Below, piece by piece: positions 41,601 to 56,600 of a stretch of 64,000 nucleotides of DNA. Under the pieces are notes generated by a model, which did not search any database, was not told the DNA's origin, and worked only from the letters and a program-made list of their open reading frames with translations. Within the stretch, counting starts at the first letter, position 1. The number at the start of each line of letters is the position of its first letter. The DNA is from Alviniconcha marisindica. Its lineage: Eukaryota > Mollusca > Gastropoda > Provannidae. Both the position numbers and the translations under genes were made by a program. The DNA lies in assembly GCA_018857735.1 (NCBI GenBank), contig JABMCL010002254.1, forward strand, positions 1,150,001 through 1,214,000, given 5' to 3'.

Positions 41601-44600
41601 CTGCGACCCCCACCCCCCAACTGACCTGTTGTGCCTGCTGACCTGATGTGTCTACTGACCCGTTGTGCCTTCTGACCTGTTGTGTCTACTGACCTGACCT
41701 GTTGTGCCTGCTGACCCATTGTGCCTGCTGACCTGATGTGTGTCCCCTGACCTGATGTGTGTCTACTGACCTGTTGTGTCTACTGACCTGTACTGACCTG
41801 ATGTGTGTCTACTGTCCTGATGTGTGTCTGCTGACCTGATGTGTGTCTGCTGACCTGTTGTGTGTCTACTGACCTGATGTGTGTCTACTGACCTGATGTG
41901 TGTCTACTGACCTGTTGTGTGTCTACTGATCTGATGTGTCTACTGACCTGTTGTGTCTACTGATCTGTTGTGTGTCTACTGACCTGTTGTGTGTCTACTG
42001 ACCTAACATGTGTCTACTGACCTGTTGTGTGTCTACTGACCTGCTGCGACTCTAAAAACTTTTCCCGCTCAAAGCGCTCCATCCTCCATAGCTTTTCGTC
42101 CGCATCCTCTCCTTCCTTCTCCTCATCCGATCCGTCAGCAAACATGTCCTGCTGCGATGCCTCCTCGCCTGAGTCAGGACCAGAACACACACTTTAGTCC
42201 TCTCATGCTTTGCCACTTCCTGTCTTTACTTTGCCACTTCCTGTCTTTACTTTGCCACTTCCTGTCTTTACTTTGCCACTTCCTGTCTTTACTTTGCTAC
42301 TTCCTCTCTTGCTACTTCCCCTCTTGCTACTGGTCTTTACTTAGCTACTTCCTGTCTTTACTTTGCCACTTCCTGTCTTTACTTAGCTACTTCCTGTCTT
42401 TATTTTGCCACTTCCTCTCTCTACTTTGCTACTTCCTCTCTCTACTTTGCTACTTCCTGCTTTTACTTTGCTACGTCCTGTCTTTACTTGGCCACTTCCT
42501 GTCTTTACATTGCTACTTCCTCTCTTTACTTTACTACTTCCTCTCTCTACTTTGCTACTTCCTCTCTCTACTTTGCTACTTTCTGTCATTTTTACCTGTG
42601 TGTAACACACACACCAAATTATCTCCAGAAGATACAGAAAACATCTATATCTCAGATGTTCAACCTTGTTAGGATATTCATGTTTTTGGCTAAACCATTC
42701 TCTTTCTTCACACACAAAAGGTTAAAAACAACTTTTTCATCAGACAAAACAACATTCACAGTTTCAGCAAAATAAGCCCACATCCAGATTCTTCTACCGT
42801 TTCATTGTTCTTGTGTGCTATTTATACCAAACATTTGCAAATGTTTCTGTTTAGTCCTATATAAAAAATACAAGAAACTGAAAAAAACTTTCGCGACCTT
42901 TTTTGTTGTTGGTCGGAATGATGGATGTCAACTTTGTTTCAGAGCATTCATTATCATTCAAAATATGATCATGTTTGTCTATAAAAAGCAACTTTTCTGG
43001 CAACATTAAGGTTCCATTCCTGTCCTGCTTGTGGGACGATCACATCAGGCAATTCATAGTCATACCCATATTTTTCCAGTGGAATCGCCGTTGTCGTCCT
43101 GCCCCCTCGCTGTGCAGGTCACCGTCCGGTAGATACATTTCCTTGTAGCGCATCAGCTCTCGGTCATCATCATCCAGGACTTGCTTCCTGCAAACATCGG
43201 CTCCAACCATCGGCTCAAGTCAGAAGCAACTGAGCAGAGCTGGCAAAGCAGCCATTGCATGGGACAGCCCACGGTCAGCGCATACAGAAATGTTCTGCTG
43301 TTTGCTTTCCAACCAAACACACCCACATGCATTTGCTTCACAGTCATAATTGATGAATACCTGGATTCTAACAACAAATGTAAAAACAAACATCAGAAGA
43401 AACATGTCAAAAGAGACACCATAAGAAACAAGTGTCAAAAGAGACACCATAAGAAACAAGTGTCAAAAGAGACACCACAAGAAACAAGTGTCAAAAGAGA
43501 CACCATAAGAAACAAGTGTCAAAAGAGACACCATAAGAAACAAGCGTCAAAAGAGACACAAGAAACAAGTGTCAAAAGAGACACCACAAGAAACAAGTGT
43601 CAAAAGAGACACCACAAGAAACAAGTGTCAAAAGAGACACCACAAGAAACAAGTGTCAAAAGAGACACCACAAGAAACATGTCAAAAGAGACACCATAAG
43701 AAACAAGTGTCAAAAGAGACACAAGAAACAAGCGTCAAAAGAGACACAAGAAACAAGTGTCAAAAGAGACACCACAAGAAACAAGTGTCAAAAGAGACAC
43801 CATAAGAAACAAGTGTTAGAAGAGACACCACAAGAAACAAGTGTCAAAAGAGACACCATAAGAAACAAGTGTTAGAAGAGACACCACAAGAAGAAAGTCT
43901 CACAAGTGCACCCGGCCCACTTGGTCGCGCAGCTCATCTTGGTTCAGGGTGACATCATTATCGCCAGCCTCCATCTCAAGGTAATCGTCCTCCTCATCAA
44001 GGTCAAGGTTCTCGTCGCTCTCAACTTCACTCCCTGACAGTTCCGCTTCATCCTCCACAAACTGCCTCAGCATCTCCCTGCGCAGGTTCAAGAGAAGGGT
44101 TTATGGACACTCAAGAGCACTAAGCACAAAAATGCTATTAAGGACATTCAAGAGCACTAAGCACAAAAACGTTAATGTTCCAAACTAAAAGATCAGTATA
44201 TTTCCTTTCCATCATGCTATTTGTTATTACAAAAAGCAAAATCCATCAGTTTGAAACAGCTGTGACAACAAATTATAATAAGCTTGATACAAAGGGCAAG
44301 CAATGATTATCTGTCTTTGCATTTATAAGTAAAGGAGTGCAAGATGTCTATTCTATTATTTATTTAGTGCAAGGTGTCTATTCTATTATTTATTTCCCAT
44401 ACTTTTTATTTCCACATCTCAGGTAAAACACTACCTCTTGTTTTTGAAGCCTTTGAAGGATGTTTGCTGCTCTGAAGCATCGGAGTTGTGGCCGTCCTCC
44501 TTCTCATCCTCTGAGCCAGAAAGGTCATTCTGAACATAGTTGGTGTACGTGTAACAGACAACCTACATGTCCATGCACAGAAAACGTGCACATCACAACG

Positions 44601-47600
44601 ACAAAACGAACCATATTGTAGAACTTGGTTTCCAGCGCTGTGTTCACTCAATGAGTGACTGACTGCATCTTCTCTGACACATGAATACACACATGACAAC
44701 AACCTTCTCTAACACATGAATATGTACATGACAACAACCATCTGACACACAACACAACAACCTTCAACGACACTGCAGCAGAAACCCCTCACAGCAACAC
44801 CAGCTCAAACCACCAACATGGCTTCCTCCATAACTTTGTAGTAAAGGACCTACAGCTACAACTACAAAGCCATTGTGGACATTCCGACCACTGTCTCCAA
44901 CCAGCCGCCAGTCCCACATCATGGTTACGTTCTGGGTGACAGCAGGAGAACACTAACACCGTGTGGCAGAGAACACTGTCACAACAGGGACAACAGAACA
45001 CACTGTGAGGCAGAAAACACTGTCACAGTGACAGCAGGAGAACACCAACACTGTGTGGCAGAGAACACTGTCACAACAGAACACACTGAGGCAAAAAACA
45101 CTGTCACAGTGACAGCAGGAGAACACCAACACTGTGTGGCAGGGAACACTGTCACAACAGGGACAGCAAGAGAACACTGTGGCAGAGAACACTGTGACAT
45201 CAGGAGAACACTGTGGGACAGAGAACACTGTCACTGTCAGAAGCATGCAGTTAGCCTGGCACACCAAACGGATTGTTCTTCTGTTGAGCAACAGCAATAA
45301 TCAGGATGCTGATTTTGTTGCCAAAGGGGTTACACAGAGAGAACGGCAACAAACAAAAACATCGTTATCTGGTTTTTAGTTACCTTTTCTGAACCTTTGG
45401 AAGCTTCCTCATCTGACAAAATCTGGAATGGGCCACTTCCCGCCTCATTGCCGTCCTCATCAGATGAATCATCTCTGACGACAAGCCTCCGCTTCACCCC
45501 TCTCTTTGCTTCAGGCGGACTTTTACCTGGCTCACTGTTTCACACACACATACAAATAAACTGGTTTCACACACGCATACAAATAAACTGGTTTCACACA
45601 CATACAAATAAACTGGTTTCACACACGCATACAAATAAACTGGTTTCACACACACATACAAATAAACTGGTTTCACACACACAGACAAATAAACTGGTTT
45701 CACACACGCAGACAAATAAACTGGTTTCACACACACAGACAAATAAACTGGTTTCACACACACATACAAATAACTGGTTTCACACAGCAAAAATAAACTG
45801 GTTTCACACAGCAGACAAATAAACTGGTTCACACACACATACAAATAAACTGGTTTCACACACACAGACAAATAAACTGGTTTCACACACACAGACAAAT
45901 AAACTGGTTTCACACAGACAAAAAGAAACTGGCTTCATCCAGACACAAAGAAATTGGTTTCACATCCTGTTTTTTTTGCATCGGTGACTGGTAACAACAA
46001 AATGTACTTTTTACATGTTTCTGTCCTTATTTTATGTTCAACAAATCTGTTAAAACAAAGTGCCGTTATTGAGCTGAGGTGAGTGGAATGGGCTGTATGA
46101 CAATTATTTTGATTCTATTAAGACTTTGTTCTAAAATACACTGATCCAAACTAACCCTTCAAACCATAACTACACACTCAAACGGTACTTGATGAAATCA
46201 ACATGGAAAGCATGTACTGACGTGTTGGAGGACGGAAACTGTCCCGAGCAGAGTCTTAGAATATCATCCATGCCGTCCCCACCCGCCTGGCTGTCCCCAG
46301 TGCCGGTGCTCTGCGACTGCGACGACGGGTCAAAGAGACTGGCCAGCGAGCCCCGCTCATCCTGGGAATGGGAGTTGTCAAACAGACCCCTGAACCCTGC
46401 TGATGCCGGAACCCCTCCCTGAGTGTCCTCTGGGCAAACAAAAACAACAATAATCAATATTCAGAGCACTTCAGGTCTAAAGGTGCCCAAAGCACCGTAG
46501 GACAGGACGCTGATTCAGTCAGTGCACCTGCTGCCAGCAGGCACTGCTACAGATCTCCTTCCTCAGCGGCTTTGGTCACAAACTCAACACTGATAACAGC
46601 AGGCACTGCTACAGATCTCCTTCCTCAGCGGCTTTTGTCAAAACTCAACACTGAGAACAGCAGGCACTGCTACAGATCTCCTTCCTCAGCGGCTTTTGTC
46701 AAAACTCAACACTGATAACAGCAGGCACTGCTACAGATCTCCTTCCTCAGTGGCTTTTGTCAAAACTCAACACTGATAACAGCAGGCACTGCTACAGATC
46801 TCCTTCCTCAGCGGCTTTTGTCAAAACTCAACACTGATAACAGCAGGCACTGCTACAGATCTCCTTCCTCAGCGGCTTTTGTCAAAACTCAACACTGATA
46901 ACAGCAACAACAACAAAATGCAGTAATGTGAGACATCGATCTGACTCAAGTGCTGGATTTAGCAAGCTTGAAAATGAGAATAAAATGCAGTTGTCAGATG
47001 GCAGGTCAAGACACAAAAAAGGTTAAGAACAGTTGTTTTATGGGACAATAAAAAGCAACGTGCACAGTTTAGGCCACAGACCCCTTTTTCACGCAACAAA
47101 CAGTTACTCCTCAAACAAAACATGAAAGAAATGAAATTGCTTCGCTTTTAACTGATTCGAGTTTCACGCATGAAATGCAAGCACAAGGCAGATATGTATA
47201 TCACTTGAACCAAGCGAAAGCCAACTGCTTTCATTCCCTTCACCATGTTTGTAAAATACTTTCTTTTGTTGCTCGAACAAGGGGCCTACCGAGAAAAGGT
47301 GGCCATTGTCGTCCATTGCCCCATTCAAACAGTCGGACTTTCTAGCCTTTTGACTTTTTTCAGAATGTTGAAAGGTGTGACTGTTAGACTTGGCTTGTGA
47401 CACTGAACATCCTTACGGCTGGACTCGCGTCCAAACTGGCCCGAGCAGAGGCCCATCAGTTCCTCCATGCCTGCTGCTGCCTCCTGACTGCTATCCATCA
47501 GCAAGCTGGACTTGGCAGACCTCCTGGGCTGCGTTGTGGCAATCCGAATGTACCTGTAGGAGTCACAGTACAGTCAGGCACATGTTTAAACACTGTTCTG

Positions 47601-50600
47601 GCCTGAATCACTCTGAAATTCCTCCCAATTCCTTTCCAGTGAAGAACAAAACTTCCAGGTACCAACCCTATAACTACCCACTATAGACACACTCAGCATT
47701 GTTCACAACTTACCCCATAACTACTCACCCAGACACACTCAGCATTGTTCACAACTTACCCCATAACTATCCACCCAGACACAATCAGCATTGTTCACAA
47801 CTTACCCCATAGCTACCCACCCAGACAATCAGCATTGTTCACAACTTACCCCATAGCTACCCACTACAGACACAATCAGCATTGTTCACAACATGACAGT
47901 ATTCAGCTTCTTCGAGGGAATGGGGCAATCCCACAAGGCCTTTGCCTTTCCCATGCCGCCTCTCTCACTGATCCTGGCACGTTCTCATCCACTTGTTTCA
48001 CTCTTATTCACAGCTTGGTGAACAACAGACTCCTTCTGGGGGAACCACCTGCCTGAAAGGAGGCGATGGCCTCAACAAATGGTTGGCACCTCCGAGTTCA
48101 ATCTGGATTTACAGGCACTGAAAAGTCTACAGCGAGACTCACCCATCTGCATCCAGTATCTGGGACACGGCGTCGTCGCTGAAGGAGGTGTGCATAGCGG
48201 AACTGGCAATCGAGTTGTTGTGGTCTGACTCCGAGCCACCATACAGATCCTGTGAGTCCTCTACAGGCTGTGAGCGAAGCGCCTGCAAAACAGAATTGTT
48301 TGTTGCTGAATTGAAAACAATGCGTCTGCAACAGAGAATTGTTCACTGCTGATGCACCTGCAACAGAGAATTGTTAATTGTTGAAGCTGTCAATGCATTG
48401 TTGTAATCCAGCTGAACCACTGTGCAGATCCAAGTGCTCTATAGGCTGTGAATGATGCACCTGCATCACGGAACTGTTAGACTTCAAACTGTCCATGTCC
48501 TGTTGTGATCCGACCAAACCACCATACAGAACCAAGTCTTCTACAGGCAGCAAACACTGTGTCTGCAACACAGAGCTGTCACACCTCAGGTTATCCCTGT
48601 TTAGTCATGGTCCCACAGAACCGCCACACAAGTCTTCTACAGGCAGCAAACAATGCAAATGCACCAGAAAATCATCACCAATTGTCTATGCATTGTTGTG
48701 GCCTGACCAAAAATGTGTTTTTAAATACACAAATGAATACTAAAGAAAATAACAAAATCAATCAGTAAAGCAACAAAAACTTTTTTTAACCAGTACAAGT
48801 CTGAGTTGGCAGTTTGGGGTTTCAGTTCTCTACTAAAAGCTAGAAGTCTTAACATCCAGATGTAATAAAAAAAATTTTTTAAAGTAATTTATTATCATCA
48901 CTGATGATTTTACTATAAATACAGACAACACAATGCACCAGCTGGTTTGTTTGTCCCATGTACGATTTGTTGTTCTGCTGTTCCAACAGGAAAAACAGCA
49001 CACAAAAGAATACATACAATCATTAACTGTCCACATGAACCCCTGAAGCCAGCATGCAGCTGCCTTATAGCAGGGGGCACTGCACAACATCAGTCTTCAC
49101 ACTGGTGGGGGAATGGTTGCAGGTGCAAAGTCTCACCTCTCTGTGGGTGAAGGTCAGTCAAGCAAAGGAAAGAAGGCAAAGACAGACAATGCAGGAGACG
49201 GAGCGACAAAGCCGCGAACACACTCACATTGCCGCTGGGCTGCGTGTCCTGGAGAAGTCGTGTCATGGGCGTCATCATCTCGAAGGACAGGTCCAGACCC
49301 TTGGCCTCCCCTGCAAGAAATTGATCAGAACAATCACACCAGCTGTTACCTTTGCTCAAACATGTCTCTCACCACAAGCAATATTCAATCATGATCATGA
49401 TCACTAATGTATCATGATACTCACCTGTACTCACCCCACAATAACACTAGGTGTGTTAATTTATGACACTCACCTGTAGACAGTACTCATGCCACATTAA
49501 CACTGGGTGTGTTAATTTATGACACCTGTACTCATGCCACGTTAACACTGGGTGTGTTAATTTATGACACTCACCTGTAGTCTTGACTTTTGCCACATTA
49601 ACACTAGGTCAGTTAATTTATGACACACCTGTACTCTTGCCACATTAACACTAGGTGTGTTAATTTATTATCCTCACCTGTACACACCTGTAGTCTTGCC
49701 ACATTAACACTAGGTCAGTTAATTTATGACACACCTGTACTCTTGCCACATTAACACTAGGTGTGTTAATTTATTATCCTCACCTGTACACACCTGTAGT
49801 CTTGCCACATTAACACTAGGTCAGTTAATTTATGACACACCTGTACTCTTGCCACATTAACACTAGGTGTGTTAATTTATTATCCTCACCTGTACACACC
49901 TGTAGTCTTGCCACATTACTAGGTCAGTTAATTTATGACACACCTGTACTCTTGCCACATTAACACTAGGTGTGTTAATTTATTATCATCACCTGTACTT
50001 GTGCCACAATAACACTAATGTGAGCTAATTTATCATGCTACTCACCTGTGCCTGCACTGATGCACGTTTTGCTGCTGTCCTGTGCGGATGGTATCTTCTC
50101 AGCACTGTTTTCATCATCGCTGATTGTCAGCTGCGTCATCTTCCGACCCTGTGGCTTTTTGAAGGCCACTGTTTGGACATACACACAACCAGTCAGCACC
50201 ACTGTTTGGAGACACACACAACCAGTCAGCACCACTGTTTGGAGACACACACAACCAGTCAGCACCACTGTTTGGAGACACACACAACCAGTCAGCACCA
50301 CTGTTTGGAGACACACACAACTGATCAGCACCACTGTTTGGAGACACACAACAACCAGTCAGCACCACTGTTTGGAGACACACACAACCAGTCAGCACCA
50401 CTGTTTGGAGACACACACAACCAGTCAGCACCACTGTTTGGAGACACACACAACCAGTCAGCACCACTGTTTGGAGACACACACAACCAGTCAGCACCAC
50501 TGTTTGGAGACACACACAACCAATCAGCACCACTGTTTGGAGACACACACAACCAGTCAGCACCACTGTTTGGACACACACACAACCAATCAGCACCACT

Positions 50601-53600
50601 GTTTGGACACACACACAACCAATCAGCACCAGTGTCTCAGAGTAAATACAAAACTTCCATTAAAAAGTTAATGTTTACATCCTTAGAATAATCCAGATTC
50701 TTTTTCTTTGTTGGTGACGACTGTTTGTTTTTTGTAACGGTGATTAGGGGATGACGTGTGATTTCTTTCTGGCAGTGGCTATAACTTTTTAGTACATTTA
50801 GTAATGCTTCTTTTTGGGTTGTGATCAAATTTTTCTTTTTCTTGTGTATTTCATTTACTGATTCCCCCCCACCCTTTTTTTCCCACAACTTAAAAACTCC
50901 CTCACCAGAGTCTTCATCATCATTTTCTTCTTCATCCTCCTTTTCGTCTTCATCCTCTTTTTCTTCTTCTTCATTCTCTTCTTCATCATCAGTCACATCC
51001 AGTCTCAGGTGCAACTTGTCCGTGTCTTGAAACAAATCCTCATCATCTTCTCCCATGTCATTGATTTCAGCACAAACCGCTCTTGGTGGAGCTACATCTT
51101 CATCATCATCATCGTCTTCCTCTGCTTCGTCGTCAAAGAAGGGATTGTTCTGAAAACGTTGAAGCACAAGCAACTGTAATTTATGTATGGTCCCTGAATT
51201 GTGGGGATAAAGTGGTATATGCAAACTAAGAAGGAAACAAACATGTGTAAAAAAAAAAAGCTGTAAACAAATGTCAATATAAAAGGCAGTCAGTAACTTG
51301 GTACTTACTGCTTAGTCAACTGTGCCACTTAAGTCAGGGAAAACAAAACATTGTCAAACAAGACAGTCTGAGATGTTCCCTTCTGAGTGGAGTCATGCCG
51401 TACTCTGTGTTTATACCTGTCGCATTATACTGCATTACTGACAGTACCTGCACAGTGATGTCAGTCTGGTCCCAGTGCTGAACACTAGTGCTGCATCAGC
51501 AGACTTACACAATGTGTAATGTTCCCTGCGCTGGGATGAATTTTTTTAAAGAAAACCACCCAAAAGATGTTCTTTCAACCACCTCTGCTAACATATTGCT
51601 GTCAGTGTCTGCTGACATCCTGACCCTTCTCCCGCCAGCAAAGTGATGCTCTTCACATGCACCAAAGGAAATAACCGCATCTACTTAGGAAAATGTGGAC
51701 CCTTGACTTGCTCTGCCCCCTTTCTTCTACCCCCATCAGTTTTTCAAAAAGGAAAAAATAAACCACAAAATATTTGGACTCCATGTTAAAACTTAAAAAA
51801 TCCAGCCAATCTGGGAGGTTTGAAGCTTTTTTCCCCTCTCCATCAGATGTAGATGATTCACCCAATCTTTCTCCTCTCTCTCTCTCAAGTCTTTCTTTTT
51901 CCATTCTTCTCACCCAATCTTTCTCCTCTCCTTCCTCCCCGACATCACTTTCCCCCTCGTCCTCTGTGTCCGACTTGTCCGTCATCTCCGCCTCCTCCTC
52001 CTCCTGCGGCAGGCCGTCCACCAGAGCATCCTCCTCATAGCCTTCCTCGTTCTCCAGCCGGTACATCTGCTGGCGCCGCTCAAAGGCTGCCGCCCGCCGC
52101 TTCCGCATGCCCTGCTCCAGCCGGCGCTTCAGCTCCTCAAGACCTCGGCCTGAAGCAGAACAGCCTGTTAGTGATACATGCTGAAAACAACCCTGCCTGA
52201 AGCAGAACAGCCTGTTACTGTGTTAGTGATACATGCTGAAAACAACCCTGCCTGAAGCAGAACAGCCTGTTACTGTGTTAGTGATACATGCTGAAAACAA
52301 CCCTGCCTGAAGCAGAACAGCCTGTTACTGTGTTAGTGATACATGCTGAAAACAACCCTGCCTGAAGCAGAACAGCCTGTTAGCCTGCATGCCTGCAACA
52401 GCCTGAGTGATACATGCTGAAAACAACCCTGCCTGAAGCAGAACAGCCTGTTAGTGATACATGCTGAAAACAACCCTGCCTGAAGCAGAACAGCCTGTTA
52501 TGAACTGCTGAAAACAACCTGCCTGAAGCAGAAATGTTAGTGATACATGCTGAAAACAACCCTGCCTGAAGCAGAACAGCCTGTTACTGTGTTAGTGATA
52601 CATGCTGAAAACAACCCTGCCTGAAGCAGAACAGCCTGTTACTGTGTTAGTGATACATGCTGAAAACAACCCTGCCTGAAGCAGAACAGCCTGTTACTGT
52701 GTTAGTGATACATGCTGAAAACAACCCTGCCTGAAGCAGAACAGCCTGTTAGTGTATATTGCTGAAAACAACCCTGCCTGAAGCAGAACAGCCTGTTACT
52801 GTGTTAGTGATACATGCTGAAAACAACCCTGCCTGAAGCAGAACAGCCTGTTACTGTGTTAGTGATAATGCTGAAAACAACCCTGCCTGAAGCAGAACAG
52901 CCTGTTACTGTGTTAGTGATACATGCTGAAAACAACCCTGCCTGAAGCAGAACAGCCTGTTAGTGATACACACTGAAAACAACCCTGCCTGAAGCAGAAC
53001 AGCCTGTTAGTGATACATGCTGAAAACAACCCTGCCTGAAGCAGAACAGCCTGTTAGTGATACATGCTGAAAACAACCCTGCCTGAAGCAGAACAGCCTG
53101 TTAGTGATACATGCTGAAAACAACCCTGCCTGAAGCAGAACAGCCTGTTAGTGATACATGCTGAAAACAACCCTGCCTGAAGCAGAACAGCCTGTTACTG
53201 TGTTAGTGATACATGCTGAAAACAACCCTGCCTGAAGCAGAACAGCCTGTTACTGTGTTAGTGATACATGCTGAAAACAACCCTGCCTGAAGCAGAACAG
53301 CCTGTTACTGTGTTAGTGATACATGCTGAAAACAACCCTGCCTGAAGCAGAACAGCCTGTTATTGTGTTAGTGATATATGCTGAAAACAACCCTGCCTGA
53401 AGCAGAACAGCCGGTTACTGTGTTAGTGATACATGCTGAAAACAACCCGGCCTGAAGCAGAACAGCCTGTTACTGTGTTAGTGATGCATGCTGAAAACAA
53501 CCCGGCCTGAAGCAGAACTGTCCCATGTCTGTCAGTGTTACACGCTGGAAAAAGACTGCCTAAAGCAGAACAGCCACATGCCTGTTACAAGTAGAACAGA

Positions 53601-56600
53601 ACCTTTTCCTCAAACAGAACAGACCCATGTCTATAAAATTAAAATTAAAACAGTTTTCTCATATCCTGCACACCTGTGTTGTCAAGTGTGCCTGAAATGG
53701 ACGGCACATGACTACATCCTCAAAACAGTGAAACAGGAGGTATATATATCATCAACAGTCAATAGCATTGTTTTCTGAGAACACGGTCTCTGTGGAATAC
53801 ATCAACTGTGTGGCTACACACACGCATAGTGATGGTGAATTGGTTATCACAGGGGATCCAGGCCTCTGCTGCATCACACATGTGATGCCAACATGACTTC
53901 CTTAAAATTGCAGTCCCCAGTTTCAGCCCACAATTGACAGTGATGTCAAATACAGACCTGAAGCATGGATACTGGAGTCTACCTGTGTGTCCAGGTCTCC
54001 CTCAGTGGTAATCACAATGCTGTACAATACACTCCTGTGTGATGTGCTGTACAATACACACCTGTGTGCTGTGCTGTACAATACACACCTGTGTGCTGTG
54101 CTGTACAATACACACGTGTGAGCTGTGCCGTACAACACACCTGAAAGGTGAGCGTCAGACCCTGTGTCCGGGTCTCCCTCAGTGTGGTAATCACTGCTGT
54201 ACAATACACACCTGAAAGGTGAGCGTCGGACCCTGTGTCCAAGTCTCCCTCAGCGTGGTAATCACTGCTGTACAATACACACCTGAAAGGTGAGCGTCAG
54301 ACCCTGTGTCCAGGTCTCCCTCGGCGTGGTAATCACTGCTGTACAATACACACCTGAAAGGTGAGCATCAGACCCTGTGTCCAGGTCTCCCTCGGCGTGG
54401 TAATCACTGCTGTACAATACACACCTGAAAGGTGAGCGTCAGACCCTGTGTCCGGGTCTCCCTCGGTGTGGTACGTCACCGTCTTCAGCTTCAGCTCCTT
54501 CTCCTGCCCTTCTTCTCCCGCCTTCTCCACGATGCTGATGCGAACAGAATGAAAACAGCAACAACGATCAACACAGCACTTGATTCTGAAAGCACACTGT
54601 CCGTGAACACAACAACAAACTTAGCTACAAGCGCATGACACAGCCTGACTCCGACTGATTACTGCAGAATACCTCCTGACTCATGGCAGATCACTGATTT
54701 CATACTAGCACACAACCAAATATAACTGTATCAATACTGAATATGAAAGCTGCCACATCAAACTACACAATAAAACATGACCTATAAAATGGATGGTGCT
54801 GTCCAGGTAGGTGAAATTACTCCCCTTTGCTTTCTTAGCTCACTTCTGTGAAGGTCAGATCAAATCTGTAATAATTCTTTATACTGATTTGGAGTCACTA
54901 CTGATTAAATTAGTTCTGCAGTTCTTTTAGAAATTGTTTTGGATCACAGCAGATAACAAGCAGAAGCACTTTACTTCAACAGTATCACAACAATATTGCT
55001 GAGATATTCAGCATCTGTCAATCATCTGCATCAAGTTAACTCTGGCTCTACAGTAATCTGAATGTAGGAATAAATGGAGAAGCAAAGAAAGACACAATTA
55101 GCATCCCCCAACAACCATGATGAGCTACTGGATGTCAGACAATACCCAAGACAAAATGGAACAATTGCCTGACAGTAAAACACTGCCACCAAACCTCTTA
55201 CTGGATGCGAGACGATACCCAAGACAAGACGGAACAAATGCCTGACAGTAAAACACTGCCACCAAACCTCTTACTGGATGCGAGATGATACCCAAGACAA
55301 GACGGAACAAATGCTTGACAGTAAAACACTGCCACCAAACGTCTTGCTTGCTGTGGCTCACCTGATCTCGACGTCAGCTGCTTTCCTGGGCGCCGGCTTC
55401 TGGTACTGCTTCAACAAGCGAGCCATCAGCGCTTCCCTTTTCCTTGTCTTCTCATCCACCTCCGTCTCCCCTTCCTTGCCCTCCTCGTCCAAAATGATGA
55501 AGTGGCCGTCACCGCGGCCCAACGCCGGCACCACTCCCTTCTCCACCAGCTCCTCCACAGCTTTCCGGCGGGCAGCTTGCAACGAGTTGACTGCCGCTGC
55601 TTCCAAACCGGATTTAACAGTAACAGCATCTCCACTGGTCCGAGCAGCATCTTCCTTGTCTGCTATGCTTGCTGGACAGGGCTCAAGCTGTGGCAGCCTC
55701 AATTTTTCTGTTGCCGAATGACTAATAGCTGAAGGCTGAGTGTGGCTGCTGCCACCAGTACCTGCATCAGCATGACTGGAGTCTGTTGCTGAATGACAAA
55801 CACCTGAAGTGTGGCTGCTGCCACCAGTACCTGCATCAGCATGGTTGGAGTCTGTTGCTGAATGACAAACACCTGAAGTGTGGCTGCTGCCACCAGTACC
55901 TGCATCAGCATGGTTGGAGTCTGTTGCTGAATGACAAACACCTGAAGTGTGGCTGCTGCCACCAGTACCTGCATCAGCATGGTTGGAGTCTGTTGCTCCA
56001 TCACCAGCCCCCTCTGGTTCACAGGAGTCTGGCAAGGAGTTAACCACACCTTCACTTCTCTGAGAGTCGCAGTCCTTCAGCGACAACGACTCCACATCTT
56101 CAATTGGCTGCGACAGTGAGTCCTGGGCCAGAGGGGGAGAATCGAACTCTTCCACGGTGTCCTGATCCCCATCTGACGCTGGCTGCGATTCCTCTCTCCT
56201 CACGCTGGACTGTGAATCCAGCAAGTCCTGCGATCCATGGGAACCCTGCACTGCCTTACTCCCCTTCATGTTTTGAGAGTCTGATGGAGTGTCACGCAGA
56301 CCACTGCCATGGTTATTAACAAGGTCAGGCAAGTCATCCTCGCTGATCGGACCAGTGTTTGAAGAAGAGAAGGCAGGGAGATCACCACGCCCTGCTGATG
56401 GCTGACTGTCAGTTCCTTGGCTGTGAAGGTCGCTGGTACTGGAGGCGTGACCCGAATCAGGAAGAGACTGCTGGGAAACCGCAGTTGACGCACGTTTTCC
56501 CCCTTTCTGAGATGAACGTCCAGGGTGATGCAGCTTGGGTAATTTCACTATGCTGGTTTCTGCTATCTTGTCCTGTATCACTTGAGCTTTTCTGAAACAG

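Noticed and set aside
42157..42672. 171-codon plus-strand frame rich in Leu, Phe and Ser, like a membrane protein
   Set aside because: It arises from a 21-bp minisatellite and overlaps CLSPN exon u on the other strand.
43388..43890. CRISPR-like or coding array of 28-bp units
   Set aside because: Contiguous units without spacers. The open frame rich in KRDTTRNKC follows from the repeat and lies inside a CLSPN intron.
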